Assembly: GCA_014763785.1 (NCBI GenBank)
Contig: JACXUS010000004.1
Location: 1 to 42,579, forward strand
Direction: 5' to 3'
Origin: Sphingomonadales bacterium
GTDB lineage: Bacteria > Pseudomonadota > Alphaproteobacteria > Rhodobacterales > Rhodobacteraceae
Length of the DNA stretch: 42,579 bases
A program made the position numbers and the translations under genes. The notes below the pieces were generated by a model. It ran no database searches. It was not told the origin of the DNA and saw only the letters and a list, made by a program, of their open reading frames with translations. Below, in pieces: positions 19,553 through 28,144 of this stretch; within the stretch, counting starts at the first letter, position 1, and the number at the start of each line of letters is the position of its first letter.

Positions 19553-19948
19553 TCAGCGGCGCAGGATATCGAGCAGGTCGGACGACATCTGTCGCGCCTG
19601 ATCGAACATCCTCAGATTCGCCTCGTAGCTGCGCTGCGCTTCGCGCGCGTCAGCGATTTCGACCACCAGATCGACATTGGAGCCGTCATAGTAGCCAGCG
19701 TCATCGGCCAGCGGATTGCCCGGATCATAGATGCGGGCGAGCTCCTTCTGGTCGAGTTCAACCGGGCCAAGCCGAACCTGGCCGGTGCGTTCGCCCCCCG
19801 CGACGACCTCCTCGAAGGCGGTCGTCTTGCGGTGATAACCGGGCGTATCGGCGTTTGCGATATTTTCGGACACATGCCGCAGGCGCATCGCCTGCGCCTT
19901 CATCCCCGAAGCCGAAAGGGCGAGGGTGCTGGAAAAATCGGTCATCAC
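19553..19948 (-). CDS. flgC: Flagellar basal-body rod protein FlgC
   Basis: 131 aa; VSENIANADTPGYHRKTTAFEEV. Confidence 0.94.
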   Translation of the reverse strand: MMTDFSSTLALSASGMKAQAMRLRHVSENIANADTPGYHRKTTAFEEVVAGGERTGQVRLGPVELDQKELARIYDPGNPLADDAGYYDGSNVDLVVEIADAREAQRSYEANLRMFDQARQMSSDLLDILRR

Positions 19949-20334
19949 GCATTTCCTCCAAGGCTCGACCGGAGAATCGACAGCGAGGTTTTGTAGACAG
20001 TCAGGGCCAGATCATGCTGGCGCTTGACGTCCACCGCCTTCACCATCTCCTCTTCGAGAGAGACGCTGTTGCCGTTAGGCGAGGTGGTTCCGGGATCGCG
20101 GCGCAGGCCCGCATCGACATCGACCCGCCCATCGGCGCCGATATGACCGGCGCGCGTCGCGCGCATCGGCTCGGCCGCTTCGGTCCGGAACACGTCGGAA
20201 AAAGCTGCGACATCGCGCGCGGCATAACCGGGCGTGTCCGCATTGGCGATATTCTGCGAGACGGTCCTCTGGCGCAGCGTCGCATGGGTCGCGGACGCCT
20301 GGGCCATCTGCATCAGTTCAAGTTTCTCGAACAT
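19945..20334 (-). CDS. flgB: Flagellar basal-body rod protein FlgB
   Basis: 129 aa; RQRTVSQNIANADTPGYAARDVAAFSDVF. Confidence 0.94.
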   Translation of the reverse strand: MFEKLELMQMAQASATHATLRQRTVSQNIANADTPGYAARDVAAFSDVFRTEAAEPMRATRAGHIGADGRVDVDAGLRRDPGTTSPNGNSVSLEEEMVKAVDVKRQHDLALTVYKTSLSILRSSLGGNA

Positions 20335-20355
20335 CGGGGTTTCTCCTCCGAGCTA

Positions 20356-20370
20356 TCAACCAAGGCTTAA
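20356..20370 (-). promoter_or_regulatory. Candidate CtrA-type site in the flgB/fliI divergent intergenic
   Basis: Minus strand TTAA-GCCTTGG-TTGA, one mismatch from TTAA-N7-TTAA. Confidence 0.4.
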
Positions 20371-20403
20371 GAGAGAATCGTTTAAAAACAGTTTCGAGTT
20401 TTC

Positions 20404-21747
20404 ATGGAGGCCAGAATGGCATTCGCAGGGTTCGACCTGTTGCGCGCAGAGATTGTAGAACTGGGCGCCGTGCATCCCGTTGGACGTGTCGCCGAAGTCG
20501 GCCGCGGGACGATAGAAATCACCGGGCTGTCGGCAACCGCAGCACTTGGCGACCGCGCCGAAATCCGGTGTCAGTCAGGCCGCCGTCTGGGCGCCGAAGT
20601 GCTGTCGCTCCGGCGCGACCGGGTCACATTGCTGGCGGATGGTGCCGCCGACGGAGTGGCGATCGGGGATCAGGTTGAATTGCTGGGCCAAACGGGAATC
20701 GCACCGGATGACAGCTGGATCGGCCGGATCGTGGACCCGTTCGGTCAGCCGCTGGATGGTCGTCCGTTGCAGCGCGGCGCGGTCGAGAGGTCGCTGCGCA
20801 CCCCCGCGCCGCCCGCCGCCCAGCGGCGCAGGCTTGGGGGGCGCCTCGAAACTGGTATCGCGGTTTTCAATACTCTGCTGCCGTTGGTACGGGGGCAGCG
20901 AATCGGTCTTTTCGCTGGCTCCGGCGTCGGGAAATCCTCGCTGCTTGCGAAATTTGCCCGCGGCGTCGATGCCGATGTGGTGGTGATCGCGCTGATCGGC
21001 GAGCGCGGTCGGGAATTGCGGGAATTCGTCGAGAAAGTGCTGGGCCCCGAGGGGATGGCGCGCGCCGTTCTCGTTGTCGCAACCTCCGATCAGTCGCCCC
21101 TTGTGCGACGGCGCTGTGCGTGGTCGGCGATGAGCGTGGCGGAACATTTCCGGGATCAGGGGCGGCACGTTCTGTTCCTTGCCGATAGCGTGACGCGCTT
21201 TGCTGAAGCGCATCGCGAGGTCGCCCTCGCCGGGGGCGAGGCAGCAAGCCTGCGCGGTTTCCCGCCATCAACCTCGCATCAGATCATGTCTCTGGCCGAG
21301 CGCTCTGGCCCCGGCCTTGAAGGCACCGGCGATATTACCGCGGTCTTCTCCGTTCTGGTCGCTGGCTCTGATATGGAAGAGCCGGTCGCGGATATCCTGC
21401 GCGGTGTGCTTGATGGGCATGTGGTGCTGGATCGCGGGATCGCAGAGCGCGGGCGATATCCGGCCATTGACCTGCTGCGCTCGGTCTCGCGCTCGCTTCC
21501 GGATGCCGCGAGCAAGACGGAAAATCACCTGATCGCGCTCGCCCGGCGACTGCTCGGCGCCTATGACCGCGCCGAGATGATGATTCAGGCCGGGCTTTAC
21601 AACCACGGGTCAGATCCACTGATCGATAAGGCGCTGCGTGTCTGGCCTGGCCTTGATGCCTTCCTGGCTCAGGACGAACCCGAAACGATCGCGCATAGTT
21701 TCGCGCGTTTGGCAGAGGCGCTCGCGCAGGACGTTCCGGGCCATTGA
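20404..21747 (+). CDS. fliI: Flagellum-specific ATPase FliI
   Basis: 447 aa; Walker A GLFAGSGVGKSSLL; ALIGERGRELREFVEKVLG; start could be 20416. Confidence 0.96.
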   Translation: MEARMAFAGFDLLRAEIVELGAVHPVGRVAEVGRGTIEITGLSATAALGDRAEIRCQSGRRLGAEVLSLRRDRVTLLADGAADGVAIGDQVELLGQTGIAPDDSWIGRIVDPFGQPLDGRPLQRGAVERSLRTPAPPAAQRRRLGGRLETGIAVFNTLLPLVRGQRIGLFAGSGVGKSSLLAKFARGVDADVVVIALIGERGRELREFVEKVLGPEGMARAVLVVATSDQSPLVRRRCAWSAMSVAEHFRDQGRHVLFLADSVTRFAEAHREVALAGGEAASLRGFPPSTSHQIMSLAERSGPGLEGTGDITAVFSVLVAGSDMEEPVADILRGVLDGHVVLDRGIAERGRYPAIDLLRSVSRSLPDAASKTENHLIALARRLLGAYDRAEMMIQAGLYNHGSDPLIDKALRVWPGLDAFLAQDEPETIAHSFARLAEALAQDVPGH

Positions 21748-21758
21748 GGCCCGGAGGA

Positions 21759-22583
21759 TCAGACGAGGATCGACAGGATAGAGTTGCCGGAGGTGCCGCC
21801 CTGCAAGAGCTGCAATGCCGCCGATCCGCTCGAAATACTTGAAGTGTCGGTCAGCTGGGCGCGCAACAGATAGGACTTCAAGAGCTTGTCGAGCTCTTCG
21901 GCCCCGGCGAACTGGCTGGGATCGGAGGAGCCGAAAATCTGCTCGGTCTTCTGCTTGTAGACGTTGACCTGTTGATCGACATTCAGGGACCCCACCGAGT
22001 CAGGGAGCCCAAGGGCCGTACGCATCACCTCGCTCAGCGCGGGCGAGCCGATGATCTGGTACCACTTCGTACTCTCGGACGCGTCATCAGCCGCGAGCTC
22101 CGGCAATTCACGCTGCACAGTCATCGCCAGGCGCATGGCCTGATCCGCGTTCCCGACGGCAATTTCGAACTGACGCGCCTCGTACTTCGCGAGAATGCCG
22201 TCGGCGAAATCCGAAAGCACTGTGCGGGGGGTCGAAAAATCGCCGAAGCCGAAAGCCTCGGACAAGGCCAGATAGCTCTTGTCGGACAGCTTGTTGGCGA
22301 GGGACTTGGTGTCGAGGGTACCTTCCTCGAGGACCTTTCGGATGAAGTATTTGTTGTTGATGTCGTCATCAAGCCCGAAGGCACCCAGCGCGACGGTCAA
22401 AAGGCGGCGATCCGAGACCAGCTCTTCCGCGGTCTTTATCCCGCCGATCTTTTCGCGAAAATAGTCCTCGTTGCGCTGGATCTCAGCAGAGGCGACAAAT
22501 GCCGCCTGCTGCTTTTCGATGGTTCGGTTCAGGAATTTCCACCCCGCATATCCGCTGAGGGGAACAACCGGGGTGTAGCTCAT
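21759..22583 (-). CDS. DUF1217 flagellar-associated protein
   Basis: 274 aa; EDYFREKIGGIKTAEELVSDRRLLTVALGAFGLDDDINNKYFIRKVLEEG matches the DUF1217 pattern; flagellar context. Confidence 0.82.
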   Translation of the reverse strand: MSYTPVVPLSGYAGWKFLNRTIEKQQAAFVASAEIQRNEDYFREKIGGIKTAEELVSDRRLLTVALGAFGLDDDINNKYFIRKVLEEGTLDTKSLANKLSDKSYLALSEAFGFGDFSTPRTVLSDFADGILAKYEARQFEIAVGNADQAMRLAMTVQRELPELAADDASESTKWYQIIGSPALSEVMRTALGLPDSVGSLNVDQQVNVYKQKTEQIFGSSDPSQFAGAEELDKLLKSYLLRAQLTDTSSISSGSAALQLLQGGTSGNSILSILV

Positions 22584-22984
22584 GCGCTTCCGGCTGCGAG
22601 CAACCGCTCCTCTCGCGGCAGCAGGCTGCGCAATGCCTTGAGCGCTTGATAATGCTGGTTTTCGATCACTGCCGCGGTCGCCAAGGTCAGCTGTGACCGG
22701 CTGTCGTAATCCGTCAGGACCTGCGAGAGCTGCTCGATCCCTCGCAGGAGCTGCATCCGCGCCTCGTTTGGATCAGCATCGCCCGAGAGGACGAGTTGAG
22801 CGATATAGCAGACGCGACGGACCGGCGTATTGACCTCTTCGGGGTGGATTGCATCCCGAAGCCGCAGGATATGTGCGTTGGGGGTCATGATCGCCAGCCG
22901 CGATCGCCGGTCGCCATTCTCGATCACCGCCCCGTTGATCAGAACGCGCTCTTTGGGAGCGAGTTTCAGGACGAGACCGGTCAT
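22580..22984 (-). CDS. flbT: Flagellin mRNA regulator FlbT
   Basis: 134 aa; MTGLVLKLAPKERVLINGAVIENGDRRSRLAIMTPNAHILRLRDAI; adjacent to flaF. Confidence 0.93.
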   Translation of the reverse strand: MTGLVLKLAPKERVLINGAVIENGDRRSRLAIMTPNAHILRLRDAIHPEEVNTPVRRVCYIAQLVLSGDADPNEARMQLLRGIEQLSQVLTDYDSRSQLTLATAAVIENQHYQALKALRSLLPREERLLAAGSA

Positions 22985-23358
22985 TCTCCATCCCCCTTTT
23001 GCCGCAGGCCGCGCATGATCGAGGTGTTGATATCGACGAGGACATCAACGCCTACCTCGCCCGCGAGGACGCGTCGGCTATGGGCCTGCGTAAACTCGCT
23101 CAGATAGAACAGGCGAGCACGCAGCGGCGCGGGAAGTGCGTTCTCGGAAGAAGAGACGTCGGCGGCGATCACCGTCCAGAGCCGACGGTTTTCATAAACT
23201 GCGCGGGCAAGCCCTGCGAAATTCTCCTTGCCGCCCAGAGCTGCGGACTTGAGCCGATGCGTGACGCGCGCGAACAGCTCGTATTCGATGCCTCGAAGGG
23301 TGCGGGTCGGTTGGTCGGGGTTGGCGTAGGCCGTTTTGGCCAGAGTCGTAGCGTTCAC
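22981..23358 (-). CDS. flaF: Flagellar biosynthesis regulator FlaF
   Basis: 125 aa; RTLRGIEYELFARVTHRLKSA...ALARAVYENRRLWTVIAADVSSSENALPAPLRARLFYLSEFT-type motif. Confidence 0.93.
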   Translation of the reverse strand: MNATTLAKTAYANPDQPTRTLRGIEYELFARVTHRLKSAALGGKENFAGLARAVYENRRLWTVIAADVSSSENALPAPLRARLFYLSEFTQAHSRRVLAGEVGVDVLVDINTSIMRGLRQKGDGE

Positions 23359-23412
23359 GGGAAGTCCTTCCTGTGGCTGTAAACATCAGTGCGCGGCTTT
23401 GCCTCGCGGGGG

Positions 23413-23436
23413 TGGGGGCGCCGGTCTCAGCGCCCC
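23413..23436 (-). terminator. Hairpin between flagellin and flaF genes (attenuator or 3'-end stabiliser)
   Basis: GGGGGCGC-CGGTCTCA-GCGCCCCC perfect 8-bp stem; no T tract on the minus strand. Confidence 0.55.
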
Positions 23437-23446
23437 CAAGAAGGTG

Positions 23447-24670
23447 TTATTGGAACAGCGACAGGATGTTCTGCGGTTGCTGGTTGGCAATCGAGAGCGC
23501 CTGGATACCCAGCTGCTGCTGAGTTTGCAGAGCCTGAAGCCGCGCCGAGGCTTCCTCCATATCGGCGTCAACCATCGCACCGATCCCGGTCTTCATCGCA
23601 TCCGTCAGGTTCGAGATGAAGTCCGACTGAGTCGTGATCCGCCCTTCGGCAGAGCCAAAGGCCGCGGCGGCGTCAGTGGCCGTCTGGATCAGCGCCTCGA
23701 TGTTGGCGAGGGCGGTGGCTGCACCGGTGGCGGTCGAGACGTCGATGGTTTCGAGTTCGCCAAGGCCACCCGATCCGGCGTTCGCGAACTGGCCGCTGAC
23801 GGTCAGGTCGTCGGTTCCGTCATTGGTGAAGGTCAGAACACCCGGCGAGCCGCTGTCATAGTCAACCGTCAGATCGGCGATACCGAGCGAGTCGATTGCG
23901 TTCTTCAGCCCGACCGCAACGAGGTCGGCAACGGTGTTCGAGCCGCTGTCAACATCCGAAGCCGTCACGGTATAGGACGCAGTCTTCTCACCGATCCGCA
24001 TGGTGATCTTGTCACCCGCAGCCCAAGCGGTGGCACCATTCTGGATCGTGATCGCATCCGACCCGCCACCATTGTCGAGCGACATCACGAAGGTGTCGGC
24101 CGAGGTCGAGACCGTCGCGCTGCCCGAACCCGCGCCGAACACATCATTCGCGGCATAAGCGCCGATCGACAGATCCTGGGCATCGACAGTGATGGTCGAT
24201 GCCGTCACGGTTCCGGTCGAATTGCGATCGAGCGAGGACAGGATATCCATCGACGCGGTGCTGCCATCGACCAGGTTGAGCCCGTTGAACTGGGCCGCGG
24301 AAACCACCGAGGCGATCTGGTCACGCAGGGCTTCCACGTCGGTCTGCAGCTTGTCGCGGTCGACGTTGTCTTCCTGCGCCGCAACGATCTTCTCTTTCAT
24401 GTCGGTGAGCAGGTCGGTGATCGTTTCCGATGCCTTGCGGGCGACGGCCACGGTCGATTCGCCCAGCGCAAGGCTGTCCGAAATCCCCGAGAAGCCCTTC
24501 ACATCCGATTCCATAACCTTGGAGATCGACCAGATTGCCGCATTGTCTTTCGCCGAGGCGACCGATTTGCCGGTCGAGATTTCGGACTGCGTTTTCGCAA
24601 GGCCCGAGTTGATGCCTTTGAGCGTTTGCAGCGCGACCATCGCGCCGGAGTTCGTCAGAATGCTGGACAT
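23447..24670 (-). CDS. fliC: Flagellin
   Basis: 407 aa from MSSILTNSGAMVALQTLKGINSGLAKTQSEISTGKSVASAKDNAAIWSISKVM; C-terminal flagellin helix ALQTQQQLGIQALSIANQQPQNILSLFQ. Confidence 0.96.
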   Translation of the reverse strand: MSSILTNSGAMVALQTLKGINSGLAKTQSEISTGKSVASAKDNAAIWSISKVMESDVKGFSGISDSLALGESTVAVARKASETITDLLTDMKEKIVAAQEDNVDRDKLQTDVEALRDQIASVVSAAQFNGLNLVDGSTASMDILSSLDRNSTGTVTASTITVDAQDLSIGAYAANDVFGAGSGSATVSTSADTFVMSLDNGGGSDAITIQNGATAWAAGDKITMRIGEKTASYTVTASDVDSGSNTVADLVAVGLKNAIDSLGIADLTVDYDSGSPGVLTFTNDGTDDLTVSGQFANAGSGGLGELETIDVSTATGAATALANIEALIQTATDAAAAFGSAEGRITTQSDFISNLTDAMKTGIGAMVDADMEEASARLQALQTQQQLGIQALSIANQQPQNILSLFQ

Positions 24671-24827
24671 ATCATATCCTTCAAGAGTGCGGCGCTTTGC
24701 GCCCGTTTTCACAAGCCGTTTCATTTCGGCGCGGGAGGCGTTCTGACCGTTACGGCCCGTTTGCAGAGCCGTGCCATCCCTCGGGATGCAAAGTGAGATT
24801 TGCACGACAAGCCCTAATAGAAAGCTA

Positions 24828-24849
24828 AGGCCGGCTTGAGAGCCGGCCT
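24828..24849 (-). terminator. Hairpin downstream of the FlgN-like gene
   Basis: AGGCCGGCT-TGAG-AGCCGGCCT, 9-bp perfect stem; minus strand continues TAGCTTTC. Confidence 0.65.
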
Positions 24850-24877
24850 GAGTTACGAAGGATTTTCAGAGAATGGT

Positions 24878-25222
24878 TTACGCCCGTCGTTCGACCGTAC
24901 CACTGTCCTGGCTGATCGCGCGCGCGCGCCCCGTGTGATCATAGCTGTTGAACCCTTGCGCCGCTTTCAGGATGATCTGCAGCCGCGTCTGTGCGGCTTT
25001 AACCCCCTTGAGCGCCGCATTCAGATAGCGCTGATTCTCGAGCGCCATCTGTTGTGCCGTCATCAGCTTCTTCATCGGCGTCCCGGCCAGTGCGCTCATG
25101 GCCGCAGCCTTGCGCTCGGCCAGATCGGTCAGACTGTCGAATTCCCCCTGGCGGATCGCCTCCCGTTCCAGCCTGAGCAGATCGACCAGCCGATCGACCG
25201 CCTCTTCCGTGTTATCCCGCAT
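24878..25222 (-). CDS. FlgN-like flagellar chaperone candidate
   Basis: From MRDNTEEAVDRLVDLLRLEREAIRQGEFDSLTDLAERKAAAMSAL; helical FlgN-like 'LLxxEReALrxgdf..l..la..K' pattern; flagellar context. Confidence 0.6.
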   Translation of the reverse strand: MRDNTEEAVDRLVDLLRLEREAIRQGEFDSLTDLAERKAAAMSALAGTPMKKLMTAQQMALENQRYLNAALKGVKAAQTRLQIILKAAQGFNSYDHTGRARAISQDSGTVERRA

Positions 25223-25508
25223 GTCCAGTGCCTTTCTGCATTGCATTGAAGATCGATTCCGCGAGGCCTATTGCCCCCGCATTCGCCATGGATTTTCCAT
25301 ATTCATCACAGAGGAACGACGCGAACTGCTCCTCGCCGATACCGCCGCCGAAGGCATCGCGCGGCTTGCCGAAACCCGCTTGCTTGAGCATCTCCGAGAG
25401 GAAATTCGCCTCGAGCGCGACGGCCGCCTTGCGCATCGCCGCCTCTTTCTTGGTTGCGGCGGGGGGCGTGTTGTGCGGCGCGGCGAGAACCGGGATCGAG
25501 TCGACCAT
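25212..25508 (-). CDS. Rod-binding protein, single-domain FlgJ N-terminal type
   Basis: 98 aa; EANFLSEMLKQAGFG...GGGIGEEQFASFLCDEYGKSMANAGAIGLAESIFNAMQ; no hydrolase domain. Confidence 0.82.
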   Translation of the reverse strand: MVDSIPVLAAPHNTPPAATKKEAAMRKAAVALEANFLSEMLKQAGFGKPRDAFGGGIGEEQFASFLCDEYGKSMANAGAIGLAESIFNAMQKGTGHAG

Positions 25509-25618
25509 CGCGATAGCTCCAATTGATGCGAATTAACCGATTATGGGCATAAGGGAGTAAAGAAGCGGTAACCTCCTGCTGTCATGGTGATTGCACACAG
25601 ACAGAAGTCGTGAGGACC

Positions 25619-28135
25619 ATGGATCCCTTTGCTTTCTTCAAGATCGCCCCGAATCTGACGTGGCGCGATGCGCAGCCGACCGAAGCCGCTGACGGCACAT
25701 CGGCGCCCGGCTTGACCGCTGATGATGGCGGGGACGGATTCGCCCAGCTCGTGTCCGGGTCGGTCAAACCAACCGGGCAATCTCTGCCTCCGGCCACGCC
25801 AGAAACTGCGGCCCCGCAGACAGAAGCGGTCGGCAGGACTGGGGAGGACGCACCCGCCGAGGCGATTCAGGTCCTCGAATCCGGCCGGGCGCAGTACTGG
25901 CGCAACCTGCTTGGGGCCGGCGAGGGTGACGCCCGCGGATCTGCCCCCGCGGCCTATGAGCCGCAAGAATGGGTCGATTCGCCCGTGGATCGCGCCGCTG
26001 CCGAGGCTTCTTCGGTGGCGGGCGAGGTCCAGGTTGCGGCGCAGACCACCTTGGCTGCATCCCGGGCCGCCCCCCCTCCCGCGCTCTCGCCCATCGTCGC
26101 CTCGGCGATCGATTCGCCGACAGCCGACCAGGGCGCTGAAATCGCCCCGATTGCACCGGACGATGAGCCGCCTCGCGCCAGACATTCCGCTGGTGCGCCA
26201 TCGCATCACGCCGTATCGCCCATCGACGCGAGGACGCTCGCTTCGCCTCCTGCGCCCGTCGCCCAACACACCAACGTCATCTCCGATGCACCGGGCGAGA
26301 GATTGACGCACGCGGCAGCCGCGAGGGATTCGCAATCGCTGCCTCCCGCGCAGGATGTGGCTGCGAATCGTGTGGCTCCGACCGGCGCGAGGGTCCCGGT
26401 TGAAGGAGCCGTGGCACCAAACCGGGGTTCGGAAATCGCGCTCGAAAACTCGGGTCCTGCGCAAAACACCCTCGGTTCCATCACGCCCGAGCAACGTGTT
26501 CCGCCCGCCACAATCGGTTCGGCGCAAGTTTCAGCCCCCGAATCGGAGGCGCGCCCGCCCGTTGCAGGATCCTCCGCCCGGTCCGTTACCAACCCGAGCC
26601 CCACTGGCCGCGCGCAAGACGTCGCTGCCGAGGTCACTTCTGACAGAGCACAATCGGCAGGGACGCTCGTCGCTGAGCGCGGTGCCACGTCCCAATCCCC
26701 TGTGGCGCGGGCCACAGAGGGGGTCGGAAAAGACGCGATCGGAAAAGACGCGATCGTGGTACCGGACCCGACAGCGGCCCTCCCCAAGCGACAAGCGCCC
26801 GAGCCTGCGACCCACCCCGCCGCATCGGAAACCCTTCCGCCGTCGGGCGAAGCGGCACGGGGACGCCCGGCCGACTGGACAGCTGTTCCTGCAGCAGTTG
26901 CTGAGGCTTTGACGGAGTCGGGCTCTGTCATATCGATCACAGCGCGCAGCGCAGCGCCGGTTTTGGCGCCGGAGCCGAGCGAAGCCGCCGCGACCGCGCC
27001 ATCGCTCCCGGTCGCTCCGCGCACCGCGGGCGCGACGCCTGCCCCTGACTTGGTTGCGCAAGCGGTCGCACCGACCATGACGGCCGAGGAGGAGAGCCTT
27101 GCTCCCGCCCATGCGGGCAAGATAGCCGAGCGCAATTCCGATGGCCGCGCCGTTCTCGCGGACACCGCCCCGGACCAGTTTGGCGCCACACAGACGGCGG
27201 ACTCTGCGGCAGTCGCGTCACCGAAAACGACGATCGAAACCTTCGCAGCAAACCCTGTCCCCTCTCAGGTCCCCCGCACGCCGGAACAACCCGCCGACGT
27301 CCCCACGGATCCTGAAGCCTTGACACCCTCGCAGGTCTCGCAGGGCTCAGTGACGCGTCCGAGCGAAGCGCCCTCATCGGCTCAAACCGGAACCGCGGCC
27401 GCCCCTGCCGGCCCCGGCCCTGCAGCTGTGGAGGAAATCGCCTCAACGCCGGAACCCCGCGCCAATGACCGCCGTGACCGGCGTGAGGACCGGATCGAGG
27501 GAGCGATCTCCACCGGCGGCAATGCGCCCGACAAGCCGATGCAAGCCACCGCCCAGGTCGATGGTTCTGCCGCACGAAGCGGCCAGATCGCATCCGGATC
27601 TGCCGCCCCAGCGGCCGCAGCTGCGCCTGTCGATGCCAGCGCATCCGTCAGCCCGTCTGCACCGTCTTTTGCTCCGCAGGTCGGCGGAAGCACGCAGGCG
27701 CCGGTGCCAACCAGTGTCGCCGCATCGGCCCCGCCGCCGCCCGCACTGCAGATCGCGACCGCCGTCGCAAGCGAGGGACCCAGCGCCTCGCACATCGACG
27801 TCTCGCTCTCACCGGAAGAACTGGGGCATGTCCGCCTGAGGCTTGCTCACGGCGAGGCCGGGCTGTCGGTGACGATTACTGCCGACCGTCCCGAGACGCT
27901 GGATCTTCTGCGCCGCAATATCGAAACGCTCGCACGGGACTTTCAGGACATTGGCTATGGCGATGTCAACTTCAGCTTCGGCGATCAGCCGCGGCAAGAG
28001 CGTCCCATTCCGTCTGCCGATCGCGGTTTTTCCCCGGCGCAGCCGGATTTTCTGACCGAGCGCGATCCCGATCCGACCGCACCCCTCCATCCCCAGAGCC
28101 GCCTGCCCGATGGCGGGCTCGACCTGCGCATCTGA
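25619..28135 (+). CDS. fliK: Flagellar hook-length control protein FliK
   Basis: About 838 aa; long Pro/Ala-rich region; C-terminal Flg_hook domain (SLSPEELGHVRLRLAHGEAGLSVTITADRPETLDLLRRNIETLARDFQDIGY). Confidence 0.88.
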   Translation: MDPFAFFKIAPNLTWRDAQPTEAADGTSAPGLTADDGGDGFAQLVSGSVKPTGQSLPPATPETAAPQTEAVGRTGEDAPAEAIQVLESGRAQYWRNLLGAGEGDARGSAPAAYEPQEWVDSPVDRAAAEASSVAGEVQVAAQTTLAASRAAPPPALSPIVASAIDSPTADQGAEIAPIAPDDEPPRARHSAGAPSHHAVSPIDARTLASPPAPVAQHTNVISDAPGERLTHAAAARDSQSLPPAQDVAANRVAPTGARVPVEGAVAPNRGSEIALENSGPAQNTLGSITPEQRVPPATIGSAQVSAPESEARPPVAGSSARSVTNPSPTGRAQDVAAEVTSDRAQSAGTLVAERGATSQSPVARATEGVGKDAIGKDAIVVPDPTAALPKRQAPEPATHPAASETLPPSGEAARGRPADWTAVPAAVAEALTESGSVISITARSAAPVLAPEPSEAAATAPSLPVAPRTAGATPAPDLVAQAVAPTMTAEEESLAPAHAGKIAERNSDGRAVLADTAPDQFGATQTADSAAVASPKTTIETFAANPVPSQVPRTPEQPADVPTDPEALTPSQVSQGSVTRPSEAPSSAQTGTAAAPAGPGPAAVEEIASTPEPRANDRRDRREDRIEGAISTGGNAPDKPMQATAQVDGSAARSGQIASGSAAPAAAAAPVDASASVSPSAPSFAPQVGGSTQAPVPTSVAASAPPPPALQIATAVASEGPSASHIDVSLSPEELGHVRLRLAHGEAGLSVTITADRPETLDLLRRNIETLARDFQDIGYGDVNFSFGDQPRQERPIPSADRGFSPAQPDFLTERDPDPTAPLHPQSRLPDGGLDLRI
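26726..26755 (+). repeat. Exact 15-bp tandem duplication in fliK
   Basis: ggaaaagacgcgatc x2, encoding GKDAIGKDAI. Confidence 0.95.
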
Positions 28136-28144
28136 GAGGCCCCG

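Noticed and set aside
24762-24776. Sigma-54-like TGGCACGGCTCTGCA upstream of flagellin (minus strand)
   Set aside because: GG-to-GC spacing is 9 rather than the required 10, so it is not a credible -24/-12 promoter.
25523-25536. FNR-like TTGAT-GCGA-ATTAA upstream of the FlgJ-like gene
   Set aside because: One mismatch and only about 15-28 bp from the start codon, too close for typical activation; probably chance.
26206-27189. 327-aa and other minus-strand ORFs opposite fliK
   Set aside because: Low-complexity shadows of the Pro/Ala-rich fliK region.
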